NCBI GenBank assembly: GCA_023419175.1
Contig: JAEZYG010000010.1
Coordinates: 1-13,062, forward strand
Length of the DNA stretch: 13,062 nt
Reading direction: 5' to 3'
Origin: Actinomycetes bacterium
GTDB taxonomy: Bacteria > Actinomycetota > Actinomycetes > Propionibacteriales > Propionibacteriaceae
In this document: in pieces, positions 6,965-13,062 of the stretch
Numbering within the stretch: position 1 is the stretch's first letter
Layout of the letters: the number at the start of each line of letters is the position of its first letter
Translations under genes and position numbers: made by a program
The notes under the pieces: generated by a model
The model's database searches: none
What the model saw: only the letters and a program-made list of their open reading frames with translations
Told to the model about the DNA's origin: nothing

Positions 6965-8650
6965 TCACCGGTTATTCCTATCACGACAATTTTCAAGCAG
7001 GTCACGAGCATGAGCTAAAGCGGAGCTAGTCGATGAGTCGCCTCCCATCATACGAGCCAGCTCCTCGATGCGTTCCTCTGCTTCCAAACGCTTGACCTGG
7101 CTGGTGGTCACCTGTCCGTCATCGGATTTTTCCACTTTCCAATGAGCATCAGCAAAGGCGGCTACCTGAGCGAGATGGGTGACGACGATAATCTGCTGAT
7201 GACGTGCGAGGCGTTGAAGTCGACGACCCACTTCGAGAGCGACCGCCCCTCCGATCCCTGCATCCACCTCATCGAAGACAAGCAGATGGTCGTTAGTCTC
7301 ATCGTTCAAGATAACTTCTAAAGCCAAACGCACACGCGACAGCTCACCTCCTGAAGCTACCTTCGTCAGCGGAGCGGGAGTGGATCCCGCATTAGCGGCG
7401 AAGGTGAGATGAACCGATTCTGCACCCCACGGCCCTAGCGAGTCGAGATGATTCAATTCAAAGCAGATGCGTGCATGGGGCATCGCCAAAGCGGATAACT
7501 CGCGGTGAACCTGATCACCCAAGCGTTCGGCTGCCTCACGACGAGATTGACTGATCTGCTCAGCATAGTGATTCAGTCGTTTTTCGTTCTCGTCGATACG
7601 TGCGGTGAGCTTGTCAATCGTCTGATTATCGTTATTTAACTCCCCAAGACGTTTCTGAGCATTCGATGCCCAGTTGATGACCTCGTCGATAGTATCTCCA
7701 TAACGACCAATCAATTTATTCAACTGAGACCGTCTGTAGTTGATCTCCTCTAGGCGTGCTGGATCCGCTTCAAGATCGTCATAATAACGGGTCAAATCGG
7801 AAACGAGTTCGGCAATCAAGTCGCTGAGCTGAATGATTTGATCGTTTAACGAAGCCGCTTTGGAATCGACGGATGCTAAATCGGCGATATCTGTACAGGC
7901 ACGAGCGATCAGACTTATCGCTGCAAGGCCTTCAGCAGCGCTATCATCTCCTGAGAGAGCTTCTAGGGCACTGTGCGCGTGATATCTCAACTGATCGAGA
8001 GCATGCAGACGGTGAAATTCTGCTTTTAACTGCTCATCTTCGCCCTCAAGGGGTTCGATATCGTTAATCTGTTCAATCCCAAAGCGCAGCATCTCGGCCT
8101 CTTGAGCTCGCTGAGCCGCTTGGGCGATGATCTCATCACGTTCACGTTTAAGGCGCTCAGTGTCCTCATAAAGTTCGTGATAGTCATAGCACCTACGTTC
8201 GTGATCGGCTCCTCCAGCTCGGTCGAGGAGTTGACGTTGGCGTTCCGCTTCACCTAATTTGATCTGTCCGGATTGGCCGTGAATGGTCGCCAGCTGAGAG
8301 GTGAGATCACTCAAAACAGTGAGGGGAACTCCCAGACCGTTAATAAAAGCTCGTGATCGCGATTGGGTACCGATCTGACGAGAGATGATCAATTCCTCAT
8401 CATCTGCCATCTCCATATCGGTATTGAGGAAAGAGAAATCCCCATCGAAATAACCTTCCACGACTGTCTTTTTCTCGTGGATCCCTACCAGATGAGAATC
8501 GGCTCTCTGCCCTAAGAGGAGCCCTAAACTGGTCACAACCATCGTCTTGCCAGCTCCCGTTTCACCTGTCAAGACCGTCATCCCAGGCTCAAGATCCAAT
8601 GATGCTTCTTTGATGACTCCAAGATTGGCAATTCTCACATGGCTAAGCAT
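6965..8650 (-). CDS. recN: DNA repair protein RecN (SMC-like ATPase)
   Basis: SMC-like ATPase that acts at DNA double-strand breaks, supporting recombination repair. It is 561 aa, normal for the family. The N-terminal head has LGVIKEASLDLEPG then Walker A GETGAGKT (29-36). Two coiled-coil stretches surround the middle (about 150-225 and 300-385), with Glu/Arg/Lys-rich heptads. The C-terminal head has the ABC signature SGGELSR (433-439), Walker B LLVFDEVDAG with Asp460/Glu461 and the switch His492 (VVTHLAQVAAFAD). The start ATG 8650 is chosen because family members begin one residue before the first Leu; a GTG directly upstream (8653) adds one Met. It overlaps the nadK end by 8 nt. No SOS (LexA) box is visible upstream, consistent with expression from the operon. 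Confidence 0.96.
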   Translation of the reverse strand: MLSHVRIANLGVIKEASLDLEPGMTVLTGETGAGKTMVVTSLGLLLGQRADSHLVGIHEKKTVVEGYFDGDFSFLNTDMEMADDEELIISRQIGTQSRSRAFINGLGVPLTVLSDLTSQLATIHGQSGQIKLGEAERQRQLLDRAGGADHERRCYDYHELYEDTERLKRERDEIIAQAAQRAQEAEMLRFGIEQINDIEPLEGEDEQLKAEFHRLHALDQLRYHAHSALEALSGDDSAAEGLAAISLIARACTDIADLASVDSKAASLNDQIIQLSDLIAELVSDLTRYYDDLEADPARLEEINYRRSQLNKLIGRYGDTIDEVINWASNAQKRLGELNNDNQTIDKLTARIDENEKRLNHYAEQISQSRREAAERLGDQVHRELSALAMPHARICFELNHLDSLGPWGAESVHLTFAANAGSTPAPLTKVASGGELSRVRLALEVILNDETNDHLLVFDEVDAGIGGAVALEVGRRLQRLARHQQIIVVTHLAQVAAFADAHWKVEKSDDGQVTTSQVKRLEAEERIEELARMMGGDSSTSSALAHARDLLENCRDRNNR

Positions 8651-9569
8651 CACTCATCCCCGCTCCGCGAAATCCTTCGATATTGAGATTAAATTTCTTC
8701 ACCAGACGCGAAGTAAATGGGCTTTGTTGGAGACGAGCGACACGCAAGGGCATTTTTCCTCGTCTGATATGGATATGAGTCGATGATGATATCTCGCAAT
8801 AGCGCCGTCCATCACACCATACAATCGCTTGTGGAGACATCTCATCGGATAGTCTCATATGGACTTTAGAGCGAGGATCTAAGACTACTGGACGAGCAAA
8901 AAGGGCATGAGCTGCCATCGGACATAGGAGGAAGGCTTGAACATCGGGCCAGATCACAGGCCCTCCTAAGGAGAAAGCGTAGGCGGTCGATCCTGTAGGT
9001 GTTGCGATAAGCATCCCATCGCATCCCCAGCGTGACAAGGGATGATGATCGACTTCTATGAGCATATCGAGCATCTTCTCTCGCGCAGCCTTTTCGACGC
9101 TCACCTCATTAACTGCCATGGACGACCACAATAGATTTCCGTCCTCATCTGTCAATTCCACATCGAGAGTGAGACGTTCTTCAACGGTATAGTCGCGCTC
9201 AATCACATAGGTGACCAGCCTATCCACATCGTATGAATCGAGTTCTGCAAGAAAACCCACATGCCCCAGATTCACTCCGAGAAGGGGAATATGAGACGGG
9301 ACACACAGTTCTGCTGCTCTTAGGATCGTTCCATCTCCACCGAAAACGACGAGCAATTCCACATCCTCTATCGAGTCTGCCTCGACAGCCTCGACGACAT
9401 CACCGTCCAAACGCTGATTCAACTGCTCGATTTGTTCGCTTCCAAAACCGTAACAGTCGATATCTGCCCGCCCCATTCCTTCGACGAAGGCGCAGGCAAC
9501 ATCGATCGCTTCAAGACGCGAAGGGTGCAGCATGATACCGACACGACGTCTGCGGAATTTCTCACTCAC
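8643..9569 (-). CDS. nadK: NAD kinase
   Basis: Phosphorylates NAD to NADP (ATP or polyphosphate as donor); cytoplasmic. It is 308 aa. The conserved GGDGT is at 77-81 (with VVFGGDGTILRAAEL), then LLGVNLGHVGFLAE (96-109), NEV at 154-156 for substrate binding, and the long motif DGMLIATPTGSTAYAFS (184-200) with GGP. These are the full diagnostic set. The start is GTG 9569, needed to keep the first beta strand (RVGIMLHPSR, 9-18); the upstream sequence has only a modest AGG about 7 nt away. The first internal ATG would delete that strand. It lies 30 nt downstream of tlyA and its last codons contain the start of recN. Confidence 0.95.
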   Translation of the reverse strand: MSEKFRRRRVGIMLHPSRLEAIDVACAFVEGMGRADIDCYGFGSEQIEQLNQRLDGDVVEAVEADSIEDVELLVVFGGDGTILRAAELCVPSHIPLLGVNLGHVGFLAELDSYDVDRLVTYVIERDYTVEERLTLDVELTDEDGNLLWSSMAVNEVSVEKAAREKMLDMLIEVDHHPLSRWGCDGMLIATPTGSTAYAFSLGGPVIWPDVQAFLLCPMAAHALFARPVVLDPRSKVHMRLSDEMSPQAIVWCDGRRYCEISSSTHIHIRRGKMPLRVARLQQSPFTSRLVKKFNLNIEGFRGAGMSDA

Positions 9570-9599
9570 ATTCCCAGCCTAATCGTTTCTTAAAGGAAG

Positions 9600-10334
9600 T
9601 CATCTGCCTGTGGACAGTCCGAAATAGACGAAATGCTCCCGATTACCATATTCTCCACTGATCGATGCATCCACCTGAGAAAGCAATCGCCATCCTATCC
9701 TTTCAGCCGTCGCGATCACCTCGTCAATGGCTTCTTTTCTGTCACCATCATCACGGACGATCCCCATAGCTCCAAGGCGTTCACGGCCTACCTCGAATTG
9801 AGGTTTCACCATGAGGAGGACTCGTCCTTGCTCATCGACAACGCGATTGAGAGCTTCGATCACCAAACGCAAAGAGATGAAAGACAGATCTGCAACGACC
9901 AAATCAACAGGCTTTCCATCGAGATCGGAAAGATCGATAGAGCGGATATTGAGACCTTCTCTAACATGGACGCGTGGATCTTGTCTCAAGATAGGTGCAA
10001 GCTGACCATGTCCAACATCGCAGGCATAGACTTCGCGAGCCCCATATTCTAAACAGACTTGAGTGAATCCACCTGTCGATGCTCCAGCATCCAATATCCG
10101 TGATGGAATGGAAATGTCGAGAGCTTCAATCGCTCCTAGCAATTTATAAGCAGCACGCGATACCCAACGTTCCGCTTCAGCCTCGATATGCTGATCCTCT
10201 CTTACCTGAGTAGATGGGCGACGGCATTCCTTCCCGTCAAGATAGACCTTGCCTGCACGAATAGCAGATGCAGCTTTTGTTCGGGAGGTGAATAGTCCAC
10301 GCACAACTGCTGCTTGATCGAGACGGATCGTCAT
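9600..10334 (-). CDS. tlyA: 16S/23S rRNA 2'-O-methyltransferase TlyA
   Basis: SAM-dependent methyltransferase that in M. tuberculosis methylates C1409 of 16S and C1920 of 23S rRNA and determines capreomycin sensitivity; it was first described as a haemolysin. It is 244 aa. An S4 RNA-binding domain is at 2-60 (RLDQAAVVRGLFTSRTKAAS), followed by an FtsJ/RrmJ-like Rossmann fold with the SAM motif DAGASTGGFT (82-91), CDVGHGQL (105-112) and the catalytic tetrad K64, D149 (VADLSF), K177 (MVKPQFE) and E233 (NREHF). Its ATG directly abuts the stop of the upstream 67-residue gene, with no clear Shine-Dalgarno, so translation probably depends on coupling. Assignment is firm; the precise methylated sites are from the family. 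Confidence 0.95.
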   Translation of the reverse strand: MTIRLDQAAVVRGLFTSRTKAASAIRAGKVYLDGKECRRPSTQVREDQHIEAEAERWVSRAAYKLLGAIEALDISIPSRILDAGASTGGFTQVCLEYGAREVYACDVGHGQLAPILRQDPRVHVREGLNIRSIDLSDLDGKPVDLVVADLSFISLRLVIEALNRVVDEQGRVLLMVKPQFEVGRERLGAMGIVRDDGDRKEAIDEVIATAERIGWRLLSQVDASISGEYGNREHFVYFGLSTGR

Positions 10335-10538
10335 CTAAGGTCGCAATCCAGGTATCGTCTGCTGATCTGCACTGGGAGCGTTGAGTAAATCCACCAGATC
10401 TTCGTGAGTTCGTTTCAATATGGACAACCTGGTAGCGCTATCTGTCGCTTCCATATTCTCCATCGCAATCATCAGGTCATCTATAGCTTTATCCCCTGTC
10501 AAAGGGATTTGAGAAGATCGGTCATATATATCGTTCAC
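10335..10538 (-). CDS. Small conserved helical protein between HAD phosphatase and tlyA
   Basis: 67 aa hypothetical protein. It corresponds in place and size to the short gene between the HAD phosphatase and tlyA in mycobacteria (Rv1693). Residues 16-54 read as two amphipathic helices separated by a short turn (DKAIDDLMIAMENM at 16-29, then TRLSILKRTHEDLVDLLNA at 36-54), and the tail is Pro-rich. The second helix, starting with a small polar residue and ending in a Leu-rich stretch, resembles the family's conserved core. The start is GTG 10538, with AGG 6 nt upstream; that site overlaps the TGA of the HAD gene, and the gap is only 3 nt. No function is known to me. Its constant place suggests a role linked to a neighbour, but that is inference. 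Confidence 0.82.
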   Translation of the reverse strand: MNDIYDRSSQIPLTGDKAIDDLMIAMENMEATDSATRLSILKRTHEDLVDLLNAPSADQQTIPGLRP

Positions 10539-10541
10539 ATC

Positions 10542-11531
10542 TCACCTGACAGCATCTAATCTTTCCAAGAAATCGTGATCGATGGGAGCTTGGCGATACC
10601 ACACCAGATGGCATGCCGCCCATAAAGCGTCATAGTGATCTTCACTATTCTCAAGACCATCGACTAGTAAACGATCTCCCTCACAAGAGACGAGAACTTT
10701 GCCACATCGTGCCCATGAATCGCTCAATTCCACCTTCCGACTAGGACTAAATAACCAACGCAAGTCTGCTCCAATCGCTGTCGGACGGTGTTGTTCATCT
10801 GCAGCGATCAGATCTTTCTTTCCATGGGCTCCAGTAAAGACCATGAATGAGTCCATCCCTACGCGGTGAGCTCCTTCGATATCGGTATCGAGCCGATCTC
10901 CAATAAAGATCGGACGCGAACATCCCAGGCGAGCGACTGTCGTCTTTAAAAGAGGTGGATAAGGTTTACCAGCCATGACGGGATCTGTATCAACGGTGAA
11001 ACGCACAGCCTGGATCTGAGCGCCCGCTCCTGGAACGATTCCTCGATCGGTAGGTCTCGTGGTATCCGGGTTAGAGGCATACCATCTCGCTCCCGATTGG
11101 ATCGCGATACACACTTCATCGATACGCGGCCAGGTCATCTGTGGATCGTAGCCTTGAACGACAGCCACAGGATTATCGGAAGCTTGGTGAACAACTCTTA
11201 AGCCACGAGAGGCTATCTCATCTGCCAAGGAGGGAGCTCCACAGACCAGAACCGAAGATCCTTCGTCCAATTCTTCTACCATGAGATCTGCGATAGCTTG
11301 AGCAGAAGTGACGATATCTTCTTTGGCAGTTTCAATCCCGCATTCTCTCAAATGAGCAGCTACCGTCTGAACGGATCGTCCAGCGTTATTGGTGACGAAT
11401 GCTGGACGGATTCCTTGTCTGCGAAGACGTTCGATGCTGTCTGCAGCATATGCGATCGGTTCAGGACCGAGATAGATCACCCCGTCCAGATCGAAAAGAG
11501 CTGCATCGTATTGATCGATGAGATCAGTCAT
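10542..11531 (-). CDS. HAD-superfamily (IIA, NagD-like) phosphatase, glycerol-3-phosphate phosphatase type
   Basis: Phosphatase of the HAD superfamily with a C2 cap. It is 329 aa. Motif I is FDLDGVIYLG (13-22) with nucleophile Asp14 and Asp16, motif II VTNNAG (46-51, Thr47), motif III Lys189 in MAGKPYPP and motif IV GDRLDTDIEGA (211-221). About 65 residues (from 264) follow the core fold and do not look like HAD sequence. The M. tuberculosis protein at this locus, Rv1692, also has such an extension and has been described as a D-glycerol-3-phosphate phosphatase recycling glycerol from lipid breakdown; a similar activity is likely here. The start ATG 11531 overlaps the TPR gene by 8 nt and has GAGGAG 4-5 nt upstream. 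NagD-like nucleotidase or 4-nitrophenylphosphatase are broader alternatives. Confidence 0.9.
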   Translation of the reverse strand: MTDLIDQYDAALFDLDGVIYLGPEPIAYAADSIERLRRQGIRPAFVTNNAGRSVQTVAAHLRECGIETAKEDIVTSAQAIADLMVEELDEGSSVLVCGAPSLADEIASRGLRVVHQASDNPVAVVQGYDPQMTWPRIDEVCIAIQSGARWYASNPDTTRPTDRGIVPGAGAQIQAVRFTVDTDPVMAGKPYPPLLKTTVARLGCSRPIFIGDRLDTDIEGAHRVGMDSFMVFTGAHGKKDLIAADEQHRPTAIGADLRWLFSPSRKVELSDSWARCGKVLVSCEGDRLLVDGLENSEDHYDALWAACHLVWYRQAPIDHDFLERLDAVR

Positions 11532-12618
11532 CTATCTCCTCATCAGTGTCAACGGTGAGAATATCGAATTCATCGTCTTCATAGACTGTCCCATCCAATT
11601 CAGCAAGACGGTGGGCAATCGGCAGGACATGATCCACATCGTAGGCAGATGCTGACGCAAACCATTGACGAGCCGCCTTGTCATGTCCGTGATGAGCTAG
11701 AGCATCAGCATAGGCATATCGCAGACGGGCTTGGTCTATCTGGTTACCTATTTGAGCCGAGATGGCATTTTTCAGCAGACGCATAGCTTCGTCCTTTTGA
11801 CCCATATCTGCACGGATTCCCGATTCCACCAGAATTAATTCCGTGCGTTGAGGAGGCGTCAGCGTGCGTTTCTTTGCCTGCTGGACGGTACGCAATGCCG
11901 CATCGAGGCGTCCAGTAGCTCGTTCGCAATCGGCGATGACCGGTAGGTAGTCGTCATTACCGCTCATGCGATAGATCGCACGAAATTCGGTGAGAGCGAC
12001 TGGGAAATCCTCAGCTAGATAGGCGATATCGGCACAGAACTCACGCACGATCGGCAGCCGTGATGCCAGTCGGCGGGCTACTTGCGCATGCCGAAGAGCC
12101 ATCTGAGGATCTTCCTCAGCTATCTGTGAGGCATAAACGATATGTCCTGCAACCTTCGCCGCCATCTGTTTATTGAGGGAGCGAAGACCCGCATTCAAAG
12201 AACGTGGCATATCGACATTCTCATAGCCAGGTGGAAGTTCGGGTTCATCGCTACGCGGTTCTAAACCAGGAGGAAGAATGCATTCTTCAAGCTGTTCGTC
12301 CCTAGCAGGTCGTTTCGTTTTATCGTCATCTTTGAAAGGTCGCGGACGCGATTTCGCTGAGAAACGCGGTGCTTTCTTATCACGTGGAAAAGAAGAATTG
12401 CCTCGGAATCCAGATCTCTGGTTGCGTTTTAATCCGTTACGTGGACGCTCCTCTGATCGTTCAGATTGCGATTCTGTCGAACGATAGGGCTTTTTAGGCC
12501 TTGAATCTTCCGATTTTGCAGAAGAGAACGTAGACGAGGAATGTCGACGCTGTCGAGAGTGAGGACGACCTCCTCCATGTGGACGAGATCGGTCATTGCG
12601 TCCGCGAGAAAAACTCAT
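11524..12618 (-). CDS. Tetratricopeptide-like helical protein with Arg/Ser-rich disordered N-terminus
   Basis: 364 aa protein of unknown function, the equivalent of the Rv1691-type TPR protein at the head of this cluster. Residues 1-108 are low complexity and strongly basic, with about 22 Arg and 20 Ser and almost no hydrophobics. From 128 (LPPGYENVDMP) begins a helical domain with repeated TPR-like pairs, for example AEEDPQMALRHAQVARRLAS (167-186), AEDFPVALTEFRAIYRMSG (202-220), GRLDAALRTVQQA (236-248), GQKDEAMRLLKNAI (273-286) and GHDKAARQWFASA (311-323). The last 18 residues are Asp/Glu-rich. ATG 12618 is preferred to an in-frame TTG 12 codons upstream, which has no ribosome site; the chosen start also has none, which fits leaderless transcription. 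It heads the operon. Confidence 0.85.
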   Translation of the reverse strand: MSFSRGRNDRSRPHGGGRPHSRQRRHSSSTFSSAKSEDSRPKKPYRSTESQSERSEERPRNGLKRNQRSGFRGNSSFPRDKKAPRFSAKSRPRPFKDDDKTKRPARDEQLEECILPPGLEPRSDEPELPPGYENVDMPRSLNAGLRSLNKQMAAKVAGHIVYASQIAEEDPQMALRHAQVARRLASRLPIVREFCADIAYLAEDFPVALTEFRAIYRMSGNDDYLPVIADCERATGRLDAALRTVQQAKKRTLTPPQRTELILVESGIRADMGQKDEAMRLLKNAISAQIGNQIDQARLRYAYADALAHHGHDKAARQWFASASAYDVDHVLPIAHRLAELDGTVYEDDEFDILTVDTDEEIDD

Positions 12619-12625
12619 GGGCTCT

Positions 12626-12654
12626 ATTGTGCCCGTGCCAGCAAGGTGTGACAA
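12626..12654 (-). promoter_or_regulatory. Candidate promoter of the operon, leaderless type
   Basis: On the minus strand TTGTCA (12654-12649; 5 of 6 to TTGACA) is followed after 17 bp by CACAAT (12631-12626), which keeps the key A2 and T6 of an actinobacterial -10 box. Only 7 nt separate it from ATG 12618, so the transcript would begin at or next to the start codon. That would explain why no Shine-Dalgarno is seen. The -10 box matches TATAAT at only 4 of 6. Confidence 0.45.
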
Positions 12655-12690
12655 AAATAGCAGACAACTTGAGCGCTTTTCACAATGTCT

Positions 12691-12723
12691 AAAGAAAACA
12701 AGACCTTGATTTTCATCTCTTGT
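12691..12723 (-). terminator. Weak minus-strand terminator candidate upstream of the operon
   Basis: ACAAGA and TCTTGT (12723-12718 and 12703-12698 on the minus strand) can form a 6 bp stem with a 14 nt loop followed by TTTCTTT (12697-12691). It lies just before the candidate promoter, where a terminator for an upstream minus-strand gene would be expected. The stem is short and A/T-rich, so this is tentative. Confidence 0.25.
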
Positions 12724-12814
12724 CCATGGAGTTATTTACCTGAGATAGATAAGAAGGTCACAGGGTAGTTTGATAATAGATTTCCAGATATATGCGAACA
12801 ACTCTTAGGTATTC

Positions 12815-12840
12815 GATGAGCATCTTGCACAAGATGAGCA
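12815..12840. repeat. Palindrome CATCTTG-CA-CAAGATG with flanking direct repeat GATGAGCA
   Basis: The arms at 12821-12827 and 12830-12836 are perfect 7 bp inverted repeats separated by 2 nt. GATGAGCA occurs at 12815-12822 and again at 12833-12840. The outer TG/CA pair (12817-12818 and 12839-12840) extends the symmetry. The form is that of a regulator operator or a small hairpin; no binding protein can be named. Confidence 0.5.
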
Positions 12841-12872
12841 AAATGCTTATCGCTGTTGCTGAGAGCGCCTCT

Positions 12873-12928
12873 GGGTGTGGTGAGTGATCAGTAGAATCAA
12901 AGAACTCTCACCCCTCCCCTCTTTTTTG
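12873..12928 (+). terminator. Plus-strand intrinsic terminator-like hairpin
   Basis: GGGTGTGGTGAG (12873-12884) can pair with CTCACCCCTCCC (12907-12918) with 10 of 12 positions matched, including six perfect inner pairs. The 22 nt loop can itself fold (TGAT 12885-12888 with ATCA 12896-12899). A run of six T follows at 12922-12927. It faces plus-strand transcription, although all genes here are on the other strand. No T run follows it on the minus strand. Confidence 0.5.
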
Positions 12929-13062
12929 AGCGTATTCACTAGTTTGTGATTTGGTGGGTATGGAGAGATAGGGGTTATCTCATAGTGGCAAGTATGGACT
13001 ATGAGTGGTTGGGTTGTTGGGTGCAGGATAGATAAAGCTGTGTATATGGGGTATGGGTAGCA
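12929..13062. other. G/T-rich non-coding end of the window
   Basis: No coding region is supported here. The plus strand is G/T-rich, with GTATGG at 12958-12963, 12992-12997 and 13052-13056 region (GGGTATGG at 12956 and 13049), and an inverted repeat CTCATAG/CTATGAG (12979-12985 and 12999-13005) with a 13 nt loop. I see no tRNA, rRNA or known small RNA. Together with 12655-12928 it forms a region of about 400 bp without a convincing protein gene. Confidence 0.4.

Noticed and set aside
9633..10052. 139-codon plus-strand open frame
   Set aside because: Antisense to tlyA, whose full catalytic tetrad is visible; the composition is that of an antisense shadow.
12738..12890. Minus-strand open stretch of about 50 codons ending in TAA
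   Set aside because: It has no ATG and only a late GTG giving about 27 residues, no ribosome site and no recognisable sequence.
13007..13057. Firm G-quadruplex
   Set aside because: The G runs are mostly GG or GGG with uneven spacing, so at best a weak two-layer structure; kept only as a possibility within the G/T-rich finding.
1..13062. CRISPR array, insertion sequence, prophage, tRNA or rRNA
   Set aside because: I saw no regularly spaced repeats, transposase motifs, phage genes or RNA gene signatures; the gene content is a conserved housekeeping cluster.

Overview
The window is a stretch of an actinobacterial (Actinomycetota) chromosome. By eye its base composition is near 50% G+C, which suggests a lineage of lower G+C than most of the phylum; I cannot name a genus. 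The evidence is gene order. Read on the minus strand from right to left, it runs TPR protein, HAD phosphatase, small helical protein, tlyA, nadK, recN, (pyrB), Nudix hydrolase, xerD, parA-like, ribbon-helix-helix protein, scpA, scpB, rluB. This matches the block known in Mycobacterium tuberculosis as roughly Rv1691 to Rv1711. Leaderless-type transcription and frequent GTG/TTG starts also fit.

Layout: all fourteen genes are on the minus strand, so the operon starts on the right (about 12650) and runs left off the window edge at position 1. Neighbours touch, overlap by up to 26 nt, or are separated by at most 58 nt. I see no convincing internal terminator, so one long transcript with translational coupling is the simplest reading. 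A candidate promoter (12626-12654) lies 7 nt before the first ATG. The leftmost gene, a two-domain FKBP-type lipoprotein, is cut by the window edge.

Functionally the block mixes chromosome maintenance (RecN repair ATPase, XerD recombinase, ParA-like ATPase with a small RHH partner, ScpA/ScpB condensin partners), ribosome modification (TlyA methyltransferase, RluB pseudouridine synthase) and nucleotide/cofactor metabolism (NAD kinase, aspartate carbamoyltransferase, Nudix hydrolase, HAD phosphatase). The main departure from the usual order is pyrB, which sits where CTP synthase (pyrG) is found in M. tuberculosis.

Positions 12655-13062 hold no convincing protein gene. They contain a plus-strand terminator-like hairpin with a T6 tail, a 23-codon plus-strand micro-ORF that runs into it, a near-perfect palindrome with overlapping direct repeats, a weak minus-strand terminator candidate and a G/T-rich end with GTATGG repeats. 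This is the least explained part of the window. I found no mobile element, CRISPR array, tRNA or rRNA, and no clearly new multi-gene system.
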